NCBI RefSeq assembly: GCF_050624435.1
Contig: NC_134542.1
Span: 11,801,497 to 11,865,496, forward strand
Length of the DNA stretch: 64,000 nucleotides
Direction of reading: 5' to 3'
Source of the DNA: Tenrec ecaudatus
Taxonomy: Eukaryota > Chordata > Mammalia > Afrosoricida > Tenrecidae
A program made the translations under genes and the position numbers. The notes beneath the pieces were generated by a model that had not been told where the DNA came from, made no database searches, and saw nothing but the letters and a program-made list of their open reading frames with translations. Shown one piece after another: positions 22,331-34,015 of the stretch (positions are counted from its first letter, which is position 1; every line of letters starts with the position of its first letter).

Positions 22331-22453
22331 CCATTAAGATAAATAGTCCTACCTGGGCTTTAGATTTTACCCCACCTAGTTTCTTTGGACTTTCTCACTC
22401 AGATTCAACCTGTCTTCTGCTTCCCACTCATGAGCTTTCCCTTGTCATAGTAG

Positions 22454-22492
<39 letters not shown>

Positions 22493-22815
22493 TACCTGCT
22501 TACTCAAGAACTAGTCAGCAGGGCTGGCCATAAGGGGAATCAGTAGGGCTGGGATATCAGGAGAAGAGTTAGAAGAAGCACCAAACCCAGAGAGAATGAA
22601 GAGGCCGATGGGCTGAAACGGACTGATATCTAGGCAATATTCACGAATGACCTGGGTTCTGGCATTTTGCTCGGTGGCCTTGTTTTTATGGGTTACAGAA
22701 ATGAGGCATGTGAGTGAGTCAATGAATGAGCACAAAGATGCTCAAGCCCTCATGCCAATGACACCAGATCCTGGGAAGCACAGTAGTTTTGAAAAGCAAT
22801 GGTTCCCCTGGAGTT
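22331..22815. other. Anonymous DNA with a (CA)n run
   Basis: Apart from a CA microsatellite at 22451-22488, nothing is recognised. Confidence 0.5.
22451..22488. repeat. (CA)n microsatellite
   Basis: About 19 CA dinucleotides, ending CGCACTACC. Confidence 0.97.
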
Positions 22816-23327
22816 TGTGTTAGTCTGGGTAGACTAGAGAAACAAAATTCATGAACACTCATATTTTATAAGAGAGGGTTTTATATAAAGGGTAATTGTA
22901 CATCAAGCATTTCAATCCTGTCTAGTCCAAACCCATAAGTCTAACATTAGTCCATATATGTCTGACATCTATCTACAAAGTCCTCCTCAAACTCACAAAA
23001 CACACACAATGATGCCAAATGCTGGAGGAAAGCTGAATCAGTGAGTGTGTAAGCATCTCAGTGCTGGCAGGGGTCTCCATACATCTTCTCCAGCACCTAG
23101 GACTACATCAGGGTAGGCCCATGTGGCTTCTCCTCAGAGATGTCTCGCAGGAAGCGAGCCTTGCCAGCTGAGGCAGAAGACTAGCTAAGGCAGCCACAAC
23201 TGGTCCGACCATCAGAGAACAAGAGACCAGAAAGGTGAGGCTCACTGAGCCATTTATCTCTCCTCCCTTCAATTAATCCCACATGTGTTCATCAGCCAGT
23301 TTGGCCCAATAAACCTTCACCACCACA
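22816..23327 (+). mobile_element. Solo LTR, family T copy 2 (reference copy)
   Basis: A 512-bp element from TGTGTTAGTCTGGGTAGACT to AACCTTCACCACCACA. It is flanked by a perfect 5-bp direct repeat GAGTT (22811-22815 and 23328-23332). It holds a TATA-like TATATAAA (22882-22889) near the 5' end and AATAAA (23308-23313) only 14 bp from the 3' end, so U5 would be almost absent if this signal is used. No primer-binding site, gag or pol is adjacent. It appears to be an ERVL/MaLR-type solo LTR. Confidence 0.87.
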
Positions 23328-23332
23328 GAGTT

Positions 23333-24260
23333 CTTCATAGTACTAGGACCACCCAACTTGGATTGCTTCTTCTTTTTCAGAGTCATGACTACCACTTTCT
23401 TTTTTACCTGTGGCATGATGCTAATTCTTATCAAATCTTAGATTTTGCTGGTACTGCCCTGTACCCATCCCTTTGCTTTCTCTTACCATCTTTTTTTACC
23501 CATCTGACTTGTCCCGGAACAACTGCCTCAAACTGAACCTATACCTCCAGGATCAACAATTGAGCTCACTCATGATGGTCTACAACTCTAACCTAGCATA
23601 TTATTGTAAAGCTTGTTTTGCAAAATACAGAGGAGCTATTTTACATAAATACTCGATCTATGTTTCCTCCACATTTTTATCGGCATATACCTCACATCAT
23701 GCAATTCAGTAATTTCAATTGTTCAAACACATCAAGAAGAGTTGTACACTCATGACCACAATCAGTTTTAGAATATTTTCTTCTTTCTTGTGCTCGTTAT
23801 TAACTCTCTTGCCATATCCCCAAGGAACCATTAATCCAGTCTCAAATGTAGACCACAACTTTAAAGTATAAGAGAGACCAGGCTTACTGGGCAGATTTGT
23901 GAAACTCCCAAAATTATGGCCTGTAGTCACTTTTCAAACCTAGAACTGAACTCATTGTTGTGGTTCAGTTTTTACCATACCATAGACAGGACTATAAAGT
24001 GAATGATGACATTTGGTTGGTTTGCGTTCCTTCGAACAATCAACCACACAGATAAAAATGGCGTATTTGCCCTGCGATACATTTCAGAAGGCACAGAGGC
24101 TAGAAGAAAAGGAGGAATGGAAATGGTGAAAACAGGATGGAAATGAAATAGTGGTGTTACCTTGGCTGGTTTGCAATTAATGACATGAAACAGAATGAGT
24201 ATGAATTGTTGAATGGACAACTGATATGATCTGGAAACTTTCACTGAATCCACAAAAATT
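23333..24260. other. Anonymous intergenic DNA
   Basis: About 930 bp without a repeat or gene I recognise. Confidence 0.4.
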
Positions 24261-24261
24261 A

Positions 24262-25411
24262 GTTTGTTTTTTGTTTGTTTTTTGAGATTCTTTTCCACTG
24301 TATTCTGCACAAGGCATTATTCCCTCCACCCCCAAATAAGTTGAGAACCATGGTGTAGAGAAAAGAGACCTCAAGGACAGGGTGACTGAGCACAAGAGGA
24401 AGAAAACAAAACAAAACAAAAACAAAAAAGACTGCAACTTGCTCCCAGGGACTGAAGAAAATTAAAAAGGTTGGAATCCATCAGTGTTGTTAGTCATCCT
24501 CTCCTTCATCCTCCTCTCCTTCCTCTCCCTCGTCATCATCTTCATCTTCTTCCCCTTCGTCTTCATCCCCTTCTTCATCAATGTCTTCTAAACCTTCTTC
24601 TTCTTCATCGTCGTCATCATCTTCTTCTCCTTCACCTTCCTCATCATCCATATCAGGAACCAAATAGTACTGTAATGGATTTGGCCAGATATCATCTTTG
24701 ATGACTTCTCCTAATTCATCGGTGCCTGCATCAGACTGGTCGGTAAGCCAGGTAAAGACACTCTCAGGTCCGTCATGCTGCCTCTTCCTGCTAGCTTTGT
24801 TCTGTGTTTGACTGGAACGTTTCGTCAAGTCCTTTCCAGATTTCCATTTGATTTCAGTTGATTTTGAAGATGGATCACCACTCTCCTTCAGATGAAATTC
24901 TTTGGAGAGAACTTTATTTTCAAAGTAAGGATTTTCATCAAAATAAAAATCTATTCTGTAACCTGATTTAATATCTTCAAATTCTGTCACTTCAACTCCG
25001 GTCAAATAACGCAGAGCCTCTTCATCCTCTTCCCCAAGCAATGCAGACACTTGCAGATGGTTGACAAATGTTGTTACCCAAAAATTGGGGATTTTGGCGA
25101 TCAATTCTGACCTCTTCTGAAAGAATGGTTGGCGGAGTTTGTTATATTTCTGTTCTACTTTCAAAATCTCCTCACTGGCTTGTTCATTAAGTCTGTCTAT
25201 TTCATTTTGTACCTCAGCAATATGTTCAATTGCTTCCTGCTGTTCTTTTTCTTCCTTCGGGGGGGGGGGGGGGCGGGGTCTCCTGCACCTTAGGTTTCTT
25301 CATTTGCGGCAGGCTCGAAGGCTGGCGTTTAGGGGCCATGCTGCTTGCTCTCGGCCAGCGGAGCCCGAGGGACGCGCGAAAGAGCCGCTGGCCTCCAGGG
25401 GAAACCCAGTT
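24262..25411 (-). pseudogene. SET: Processed retrocopy of SET (TAF-I / PP2A inhibitor I2PP2A)
   Basis: SET is a nuclear histone chaperone of the NAP family and an inhibitor of PP2A. This copy has no introns. It begins with a 5' leader, then an ATG complementary to 25337-25339 giving MAPKRQ, the long TAF-I-alpha-type N-terminus. The dimerisation helix follows ([20 protein letters not shown], about 25240-25190). The NAP domain is nearly complete ([20 protein letters not shown], later [18 protein letters not shown]), and the acidic tail is full length to the stop at 24490. The 3' UTR resembles that of SET and ends in an A-rich tail (complement of 24262-24283). AGTTTGTT-rich flanks (24261-24275; 25408-25422) may be the target duplication. 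A 15-base G run with GGGG after one C (25259-25278) puts the first 27 codons one base out of frame. Several substitutions lie in conserved positions. Most likely a pseudogene. Confidence 0.9.
25259..25278. repeat. Poly-G run at the SET retrocopy frameshift
   Basis: Fifteen G, one C, four G on the strand shown, coding for a proline run on the minus strand. Its length decides whether the N-terminal piece and the NAP domain are in one frame. Homopolymers of this length are prone to slippage in the genome and to error in sequencing. Confidence 0.95.
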
Positions 25412-25424
25412 TGTTGTTGTTTTT

Positions 25425-27464
25425 AAGAACACAGTAAAGGATTTTGGCTCCTCAATAGGGCTTCATATCTAAAATTCTTTGCTCACAACTTTCAAATTAG
25501 AAATAATGCAAACTTGCAAAATCTGTATTTATGCCTAGAAATCACAATGAACATTGCTCTTATATGAATTATTGAAAAATAAAATCAGCTATAGCTAAAA
25601 GGGTAAACGATAAGTAAAAGGAAAATGTAGGCCTTCTATAGTCACAATGTATAAAATCTATAAAATATGACCCGAGTAAATTGGCGTTGGTGGAACTAGG
25701 TGCCAGAAAAGAAAACTCACATTGGCATAATCTCAAGTGGGTAATTGATATGGAGGCAAAAACAAAACCTGAAATCAAAATTTAACAAATACCCCAAAAG
25801 TGGTTAGTAAAGTACATATTGGTTTATATATTTTTTCTGGGGGAGAATAAAAGTAGAACAGCTAGAATTGGCTTATCATCTCTGTTTAGCAAATTTGTCA
25901 AGGTATTAAGATGATTAAGAATATGCAAAAAATAATTCCTTTGTAAGAGCTACCAATGGTAGTGTGTTGGGGTATGTATTGATAATATTCATACTCAAAA
26001 TGTCCACATGATAGACATGATAATGAGAAAATATATCTTGGGTCAATAGCGCATGAAAATACATTCTTCCCCTTTCCTGTCCCTCCTTTTGGATACTGCT
26101 TGATTTAGACCATCCTTTACAAGATTCTATGTGCTTGCGATCAGCTCTCAAACTTCCCCAACAGGATGCACTTTGCCAGCGTTTTCGAGGCCAATTCTCC
26201 CTTTGCATGAATATTCAGTGATATGATTCTTGCACAGTCTTTAGCTCAGTACCTGGTAACATCACACATGCTCAGCAATTGTTATTTTCCTGCCCATTTC
26301 CATCACTCCCCCTGTGCCTTTCTTTCCGTGTGTGTATCTTCTACCCTGTGGAATCTGCTCATCGCTCCTGCAATGCTTTCCTGTTAATTCATTGCAAAGG
26401 TCACATTGAACTCCCAGACAAAACTCAGCATTACCACAGAAAGTACAATTCAGGGTCAGGACCAACAGGCCTTTATGACCGAGGATCAGGTAGCACATAG
26501 GCGAGGTCTAGAAAGTTACCCATGGCAGGAGAGCATTCTCAGCTCCTTTTGGCCATGTAAGCAAGCCTGAGGATTGGCCAGGATTCTCTCTACCCTTTCA
26601 GGACAGGCTCCTCTCGGCTCTGGTTGGTGTCCTCCTTGGGTAAATGCTATAAAGTTCTTTAGCTCCACAGATAAATGCTTGGAGACACCACACTCTACCA
26701 GGAATCGGTTGGAGTAACCTCTTAATTGAAGGCGCTCAGCTGTCTTGATTTGTGGATTGCATGTCCGACGTCGTCACCCTGCTCTGTTGGCTAGGCATCT
26801 CACGGTGTCATCTTTCACTGGTCTACAAGTTCTGCTGCCACTGTTTCTCTGTCATCGATTCTTGATGCTTTGTGCCACCCCTAGAGCAGACAGCCTCTGT
26901 CTCTTGACCTAGCAGGTTCCAGCACAGGGAGTCTGGGTCCAAATGAAATGTTTCATCCTGGCTCTTCTTGATGGTGATGAGGCCCCCTTCCTAGCTTCTC
27001 AGATTGGCTCATTGCAAGCCCAATGCAATAGCCAAATTGACCAATTCCCTCACTAGGGTTTCATGCAATTTATGCATTATTAGCAAGCTGCCTAATTCCC
27101 TTGGTGGGATATTAGTAACTTATTTGAATAGCCCTAGCCAATTATTTTGTGGAAGTTATAAGACCATGGCTACATGGGCCATATTAAGTAATTCACTGTA
27201 ACACAGAAGTACATGCACATCACTTCCTAATCCATCTTGGCTGGAAGCTTCAGTGAAATATGTTCAGCATCACAGCAACGCACAAGTGCATTGTTTGGAA
27301 ATCACACAAGGGACTCCCACAAGGAAGACAAAAATCTATCCACTGGACAACCAAACAGATGTGTGTGTGTGTGTCCTATGTCTGAATATTTCAGAAATTT
27401 CAACACATCTGGTGCCTTAGAAATGTTAAATGTTGATTAACCGTATGTTACCTAACTCGATATT
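25425..27464. other. Anonymous intergenic DNA, 2.0 kb
   Basis: Mostly unrecognised. A short stretch at 27225-27295 (TTGGCTGGAAGCTTCAGTG, then CAGCATCACAGCAACGCACAAG) looks like an antisense fragment of the long-form AfroSINE. A GT run lies at 27358-27374. The segment 26690-27190 may be an old repeat but I cannot name it. Confidence 0.4.
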
Positions 27465-27660
27465 GGAGCCCTAGTGGCATAGTGGTTACATGACTGGTTA
27501 CTAACTGCAGGGCCAGCAGTTTGAAACCACTAACTTCTCTGTGGGAGAAGATAGAGCTTCCTACTCCTGCGAAGTGTTATGCCTCACAAACCCATCGGAG
27601 AACTTCTACCCTGTACTGTAGGTCCCTATGAGTCAATGGCAGTGAGTTTGAGTGAGTGAG
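27465..27660 (+). mobile_element. AfroSINE
   Basis: A good sense copy: GGAGCCCTAGTGGCATAGTGG head, GCCAGCAGTTTGAAACCAC B-box region, CTACCCTGTACTGTAGGTCC and a CAATGGCAGTGAGTTTGAG tail. The A-box and B-box spacing shows the tRNA origin. Confidence 0.85.
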
Positions 27661-28729
27661 TGATCCAACTATATGAGACTAAGCAGATAAGGTGCATTTG
27701 AAGAGACCATTCTGAAAAGACAATGTATCATGCTGTCGAATACATGTATGCATTCAATGAATAACAGAGGTAAAAGAGAGGGGAGAGGGATCTGACAAGG
27801 AATTAGGGATTACTTGACGGGAAATTTTTCTTGTAAATGCTTCCAGGTCCCTAGCTTTTCTTTTCTTGTCTTTATCTCCCCCAAATTGAATGGCTATGCA
27901 CTTGGGAAACAAATCATGCAGAATCTCCTCACCTCTATTTATGTATTTCCCCCACCCCCCTTTTTCTTTGTCAAGTCCACATTCCATTGTAGTTTAGCTA
28001 GAAGGACTGGTGATCAGAGGAAGGACTTTTCTGTGAGGAAGGGTGGGTTCTGATTCTGCAGGATAATTGGTTGGCACATGATTAAAGATAGCAGCATTTC
28101 CAACCACCACACAAGTGTCTGAAGTTTCCCTGCTAAAAATATTCCTGACTTTCCTATTAGTCAGGAGCCTATTTTAAACGTGCAACTTTCATTGAAATGA
28201 AATTTCTCTGCATGGAAATTAGTGCTCAGTGCATTTTTTTCTGGTTTATTTGTCCAACTCTATGATGGGGCCAAATTAACGTCTTCTTCATTTTGGTTTC
28301 CTGGGAGTTTTGTAATTCTTGGCAACTCACTGATTCAACATTTTCAAAGATCCTACTAGCATTGTCAGATGCCAGAAGAAGGCAAAGATAACGAATCTCT
28401 TGGAAATCCCTGAGGCCATTTGCTTGCCTCGGGTCCTTTATGAGGAGCCTTGTTAATAATGTGCTTCTTTCACAAAGCGCCAGTGTGCTTGAATTATTCC
28501 AATTATGAGTGAATCAATTACCAATTGTTTTTCTGTAATCCAGAACATGATTTTTCTATTATCTATTTCCTACGCTTAGTTAGGGGTAGAGAGTAAATGG
28601 ATGACAATTATTTCACTACCTAAACTAGGATGAAGTCATTCCAATCTCTTGAATTTGTGATGAAAAAGAGGCTGGGGTCAGTAGAAGAGTTAATAAAACG
28701 CTCTGTCATTTGCTTTTCAGTTAACCGAC
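27661..28729. other. Anonymous intergenic DNA
   Basis: About 1.07 kb, AT-rich, with no repeat or gene I recognise. Confidence 0.4.
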
Positions 28730-28895
28730 CCCAGTGGTTTGAACTTTTCAGGTACCTCTGGAGAGATAGGGAAAGCTGTGGTTGTCTGCTCCTGCAAGGA
28801 CCATAGCTTTGCAAATCCAATGGGACAGCTGGACTCTGTGCTGTACAGTTGCTATGAGTAAGAAATGGCTTGATGGCAGCAGGTTTTGTTTGGGG
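28730..28895 (+). mobile_element. AfroSINE, 5'-truncated
   Basis: Body CTGCTCCTGCAAGGACCATAGC, CTGTGCTGTACAGTTGCTATGAG and a GGCTTGATGGCAGCAGGTTTTG tail. The head is degenerate. Confidence 0.7.
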
Positions 28896-28919
28896 TTTAC
28901 AGACTTAAGGATCTGGTGA

Positions 28920-29070
28920 TGGAGTTGGTAAACCCCCCGTGGCTAACTGATAGACTGCCAGGTCTAACCAGCTGCTGTATGGGAGAAAGATGTAGCACGC
29001 AGCCTAGGAAAGCCTATACAGTCTGTATGGGTCAGAATCAACTCAGTGGCAACAGGTCTGGATATTTAAA
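28920..29070 (+). mobile_element. AfroSINE, internally shortened
   Basis: CCCCGTGGCTAACTGATAGACTGCC, GCTGCTGTATGGGAGAAAGATG and a GGGTCAGAATCAACTCAGTGGCAAC tail, with the middle reduced. It lies in tandem with the preceding copy. Confidence 0.68.
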
Positions 29071-30699
29071 TGTAGAGGCTGATTTTGTGACAAAGTAAAT
29101 ACATTTCCAGGCTGGTGGGGAAAATGCCATTTCAGAGCTTCCCAGATTTAAACAAATCTCAATATTCCCAGCTTAATGTAATAGGAACAATGCCTCTTTC
29201 CAATTTTTTTTAGAATATTGAAAATTGTTCTCATCCAAAGACTATAAGCATACGAACAAAACTCTTCTAAGTACAAATAAGTCTGTTAGTTGGTGTAGTA
29301 GAGACATTTTGATTATTTTCCCTCTTTTAATTAATGCATTGAAATCAATTAGGTTTGGCTCTGCAAGTTTCATTTCGAATAGAACATTAAATTTAACAGA
29401 TGATCAATCTCATTGCTTTTACTGAGAGTTTTCTTCTAGCTAGCAGCCTCCTGCTTACAAGTGTATTTACATGACGTGTGCTGTTTTGCCAACGTCAGAA
29501 TCACCTGAGTACTTGTTAAAGGTGTACATTGCTGGTTCTCACAGGAGGTTCATTAAGGTGTGTTCAGGGTATACCAACCTGACAGAGCAACCTCTATAAC
29601 TCCAATGCACCCTGGAGAAACAATGGAGTATGCTCACAGGTAATTAGGATGTAATCACATGACAATGCAATATGTTGATGAAAATGATCATTTTCCGTAA
29701 GTAGCATTCCCCAAACCTTTCTGATTGTATCAAGTCAAAACAACTTAATTTGACAGATAACAGAGTGGAGTGGTCAATTGATGTGTTACTATTGAAATGG
29801 ATTCAGAAATTCAATTAAGAATGGCACTGTGACTGTTATAGATGAAAGCTTAATTTGAATTGAGAATGTCAACCCAGTCTAAAGAGTATCTTTGGGTATA
29901 AATGGAAAAACATGACTAGGGAAAGATGATCAGAAAGAATGAGGGTAAGTAATGCAATTGATGGTATAGATTTAAGAAAGCAAAACCTTTTCATCCTTGA
30001 GGGGTTACACATTATTTTAATTTAAGGGAAAGCACAAATATGTATTTTCAAATCTCAGGATTGCATGTGGGCAAAATTACTAATTATCTTGTCAATTTAT
30101 GTATAAAGACTTAAAAGAAACAAATTGAAGTGGAGTTTTATATCCTTTATTATGGTTCCATGAGCTTTTTCCTTTTAAAAATAGGAACTAGAAGTAAAAA
30201 ATGTATTTTCAAGGAAGGACAAATGCAAATAATTATACAGTTTAAAAAGTCTATGGCACTGAGTTTGGTTTTGGAAGACATCTGTAATATATTCTCTGTT
30301 GCCAGAATTATCTTAGGTGCCAGCAAATCAAAGACAAAATGTCACTGATGCTTCCCTGAAGATGCTAAGTGCCTAAAGGTTTGGAATACGATATACCACG
30401 CCCAGGAGCATCAAGACAACATCCATAAATCCCAAGAAGAGGAGCAGCATGGAGGAGGGCATCATTGTCTTAGAAGAGTAGGAAGAATCAAGGAAGAGCT
30501 TTTGGAAGTGAGATACTTGAGTTGTGAAGATGAAGAAAACAAAATGAAACTCTGTTAGATAGACAAATATTGGAGAATGTAAATCACCATCTAGTATATC
30601 CCGTATTCCTTGAACAAATTAGGAAACAATGGGTTAGCAGTAAGAAATCAGACAAGAAGGCCTAACCTAGTGCAGGGAACACAGGGTATGGATATACTC
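29071..30699. other. Anonymous AT-rich DNA, 1.6 kb
   Basis: AT-rich with no repeat family, reading frame or RNA gene I recognise. Confidence 0.4.
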
Positions 30700-30925
30700 G
30701 TGATAATATATACTTGTGCCCTGCTAGTGCAGTGGTTGTGCTTTGGGTTGAGATCTTCAAGGTCAGCTGTTCAAAACCACCAGTCATTCTGTAGTATAAC
30801 AACAGGGCTTTCTGTTCTTGTAATGACTTACAGTCGCGGAAATTCACAGGGGGCAATTCTACCCTGTCCTATAGGGTTGCTACGAGTTAGTACCAAATTG
30901 ACGGCAGTGAGTTGCTTAATTTAAA
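30700..30925 (+). mobile_element. AfroSINE
   Basis: CCCTGCTAGTGCAGTGGTTG head, TTCAAAACCACCAGTCATTC B-box region, ATTCTACCCTGTCCTATAGG and a TTGACGGCAGTGAGTTGC tail. Confidence 0.83.
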
Positions 30926-31374
30926 CTATATTGGATATAGTAAAGAATCTGTTGTGGGGAATGCCAATACTTTTAGGAGGGACTTGATATTACTTGGTTT
31001 GTATTTTATAAAGAGCCATGTGGTATGGGTCGTGATAGGAGTTGGGAGAGAGAATAATCGGTATGGAAACATCTAGTTAACTACATGTACTTATGATCCT
31101 ATTCCTCGAGGAAAAAGGAGACCCAGATTCAAGATGTATCAGCAAGTTGAACATGATGAATGCTTCATTTTAGGAGGAAATGGAGGGACAGGAGTCAGAA
31201 CATCATTCTCAAGTGTTGAGTTTCAGACACTGGTGTATCATGGTGAAAATCAATTAAGAGAGGAAATGTTCAACAAAAGGAAGTCCAGGTTTAGAGGTTG
31301 GTTATTGTTTCAAGATCAGGGGTTCAGTGTCTCACCTATTTAATTTGAGGTATCAATAGGAATCTAAAGTCCTG
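30926..31374. other. No feature recognised
   Basis: About 450 bp with no repeat or gene I recognise. Confidence 0.4.
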
Positions 31375-31480
31375 GGGTGAGGCAAACTATTCATGCCAGG
31401 CTACCAATTCAAAGGTTGGCAGTTCTAACCTACCCAGCAGAACTTCAGAAGAGCCTGCTTATTTGCTTCCTAAAAGATTA
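31375..31480 (+). mobile_element. AfroSINE, 5' half
   Basis: ATTCAAAGGTTGGCAGTTCTAACC (B-box region), ACCCAGCAGAACTTCAGAAGAG and GCTTCCTAAAAGATT. It is the 5' half of a classical copy. An antisense copy follows at once. Confidence 0.65.
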
Positions 31481-31483
31481 CAA

Positions 31484-31675
31484 CGCAAACCAAACCCACT
31501 GCCTTTGAGTTGATTCTGAGTCTTAGTGACTCTCTATAGACTTTCTGAGGCTATAAATCCTTATGGAAGCAGACAGGCTCATCTTTCTTCCTAGGAGTCA
31601 TCGATGGGTTTGGCCTTCCAACCTTGTGGTTAGCAGTCCGGTACTCATCTGGCAATGCCACCAGAGCTCCCTAGG
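31484..31675 (-). mobile_element. AfroSINE, antisense
   Basis: AACCAAACCCACTGCC start (reversed tail), TTGAGTTGATTCTGAGTC, TCCTTATGGAAGCAGACAGG, CTTGTGGTTAGCAGTCCG and a CACCAGAGCTCCCT end (reversed head). It forms an inverted pair with the copy just upstream. Confidence 0.82.
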
Positions 31676-31754
31676 TTGGAAAGGAAAAAAAAAGAGCGTT
31701 TGGGCATTTGGAGACCACTTTACTGGATTTTGTGAGTACTACATACAATTGTTA

Positions 31755-31965
31755 TAGTTGGCTATGACCCTGGAGAGACTGCCCCTACTACCAGTTGATA
31801 TGGAGTCCATTCTGAACTACTGACCTTATGGTTAGCAGCCCTGTGAACAGCCACTATTCAATCAGGGCTCCCCATTCCAAATTGTGTACAGCTTGGAAAC
31901 CCACGGAACTCAGTTCTATTTCATTGGGTCACCCTGAGTCAGAAAAGACCCAATAGCAATGCTTG
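31755..31965 (-). mobile_element. Two opposed AfroSINE fragments
   Basis: 31755-31873 is an antisense 5' half (GACCTTATGGTTAGCAGCCC, then CAATCAGGGCTCCCC). 31880-31965 is a sense 3' half (GCTTGGAAACCCACGGAACTC, then GGTCACCCTGAGTCAG). This could be one copy rearranged by inversion or two fragments side by side. Confidence 0.6.
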
Positions 31966-32004
31966 CGATATAACTATGATGTCTCTGGCTGGTACGGAAG
32001 AGAT

Positions 32005-32200
32005 CTCTGGCTGGTTCAGCAGTTGGCTGCTATGAGAAAGGTTGGCAGTTTGAATTAACATGGGCAGTTGGGAAGGAAGATCTGCTTCAGGAGGATCACA
32101 GCCATGAAAAATCTATGGAGCAGAGTTCTACTCTTTAGCACACGAGGTCACCATGCCTCAGAATTGACTCAAAGACGATTGATGGTTTTGAATACCAATT
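32005..32200 (+). mobile_element. AfroSINE, classical form
   Basis: GGTTCAGCAGTTGGCTGCTATGAG head, TTGGCAGTTTGAATTAAC, GGAGCAGAGTTCTACTCTTTAGC, and a GAGGTCACCATGCCTCAGAATTGACTC tail in pieces. Close in layout to the elephant-type AfroSINE. Confidence 0.78.
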
Positions 32201-32202
32201 AA

Positions 32203-32345
32203 TTCAATTCAGCAAAGTTGTATTGAGCTATTTTAAGTGCCTGGCCCTGGGCTAGGTTCTGAATATTCATCAGTGAAAAATCCAGGTGTTGTATCTGATA
32301 GTCCTTGAGAGTTTGCAGTGGTGAGGAAGAAAGACTTCAAACTAG
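32203..32345 (+). mobile_element. MIR/L2-type ancient repeat
   Basis: TTCAGCAAAGTTGTATTGAGC then GTGCCTGGCCCTGGGCTAGG and ATCAGTGAAAAATCCAGG follow the conserved order of an ancient mammalian repeat (tattgagcacctactatgtgccaggcac type). Heavily diverged. Confidence 0.5.
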
Positions 32346-32814
32346 TAAGAGTGATGATGGAATGTATTTGTGATCTCTATGAGAGATGCTGGAGTGGGCT
32401 GGTGCAAACTGAAGCTTCAATGAAGTGTACTCAGGATGAAGAGATGCTGTAGAGTTAGTCAATGAGGATGTTCTGCATGCTCTCTCCTACAGGGAGGAGA
32501 AAGGCAGGTAAGGGGCTGGTACCTGAGAGTGGAAACAATTTAAGTATATTTTATTTATTAATGGAAATAAACAATCAGAGAATGCAAAGTTGAAGATAAT
32601 ATTCCCAACAATAGAATGAATTTAATCCTAGAGTGATGATTTAGGATGTACTACAATCAAATGACAATGATGTTCCCCAAATTAAGCCATGCATGGACTT
32701 TTAGAAACAATAGTTATAAGAATGGATTTTGAGGTATCATTGATCTAAGCCCTAATATAAGAACAATTAGTTCTTACAACGTAGCTTTGCCTTGTACTCG
32801 CCCCCATAAAGAGA
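32346..32814. other. No feature recognised
   Basis: About 470 bp with no repeat or gene I recognise. Confidence 0.4.
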
Positions 32815-33605
32815 TCACTGAATACACGGCACCCTAGCAAAGTGTGGTGAAGAAACTAGATGGTGCCCCCAGCTATCATGAATAATAGCATTTGAGGTCT
32901 TAACGGCTTGTCTCAAAATAGGAAACCATCTTAGGGAGGGGTCAGCAAAGCGGATGGAAGGACAACATCCTGTGTGATCCAAAGATACATCATGAGATCC
33001 AAACCTGGAAAAGGGAATGAAACCAGTGCCCAAATCCTAAATAGTCACATTGTGGAAAATTATAAATGATAGCAGTAGCTCAAATCCATGTATAGGGGCA
33101 CTTTATGTGATGAGCCTCCTGTGAATCGCCAATGTATACTGACTAAAAATGGTAATAGCTCCCAAATCAGATGGTGAGCATTGTCAATGAGACTTTGGAA
33201 ACTTTACTCAGGCTGGAAAGTAGCATCTTATAATTTGATCTCCCCATGGACCCACCATGACTTTACGCTATCCTTTTAATCTTCTCTGCTTTCTGTTTGA
33301 TTGGGATCTCTATTGGTTTTATATGGCCACCGTTGATGAATTCTTGCTTGGTGTCTGTCCTAGTCTTGCATAGTTATTTGTATAGGTAAACTTGGATAGA
33401 AGAAAATACTATGGTAGTAACAGGGTTGATGAGGGCCTGGGGACCAGGAGAGAGAGGAAGAGGGAGACAGGAAATCAGCCTCAATGTGTAAAGAAGAGGG
33501 AAAACAGTTCCAAAGTTCATGGTGATGATGATTGTATAGGCCTTCTTGATATGACTGATATTTTGACTTGTATGATATGTTAACTATCACTCAAATAATA
33601 AAATG
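32815..33605 (+). mobile_element. Retroposon family C, unclassified
   Basis: I take this as one repeat because its style matches retroposons A and B. It has a long non-coding body (GCTATCATGAATAATAGC, CATCCTGTGTGATCCAAAG, GATGGTGAGCATTGTCAATG) and ends AATAATAAAATGATGTAG with an AATAAA signal just before the end. I do not recognise its source and see no clear duplication, so both boundaries are estimates. Confidence 0.4.
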
Positions 33606-33854
33606 ATGTAGAAAAGGGTTAAATTATTGAGCAAGACCCTAGGGATGAGTCCAGTGGTGTATAGGGTTCATTAATTGGTTTCAAATGAGCTTTGAGCAAG
33701 CAGAAGATTTTCCCTTTGGAACCAAGTATAAAGAAGCAAGTGTGTACGGATGTAGGTTGGAATGGAATGGGGGTAAATAGCCTTTGGAATCTAGGGGAAG
33801 CGATGATTATGTTTAGATTCAATTTTGTGAAAATGGTCCATCTTTGTCTTCATA

Positions 33855-34015
33855 ATACATGTCAAGCCTTGATAGCACAATGTTTAACCACTGGGCTGAC
33901 AATGGAAACTTTGGCAGTTCAAACACAGCCAGGAGGACTGTGGGCAATACTCACCCCACCCCCACCCCCGTGGCCCCAGATCTGCTTCTGTAAAGATTAG
34001 GAGCAAGAAAGCAGT
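33855..34015 (+). mobile_element. AfroSINE, 5' half
   Basis: CCTTGATAGCACAATGTTTAACC head, CTTTGGCAGTTCAAACACAGCC B-box region, ending in a C-rich stretch near 33950-33970. The 3' tail is missing. Confidence 0.65.

Noticed and set aside
24471-24701. A leucine/histidine-rich plus-strand frame
   Set aside because: It is the complement of the acidic tail of the SET retrocopy.
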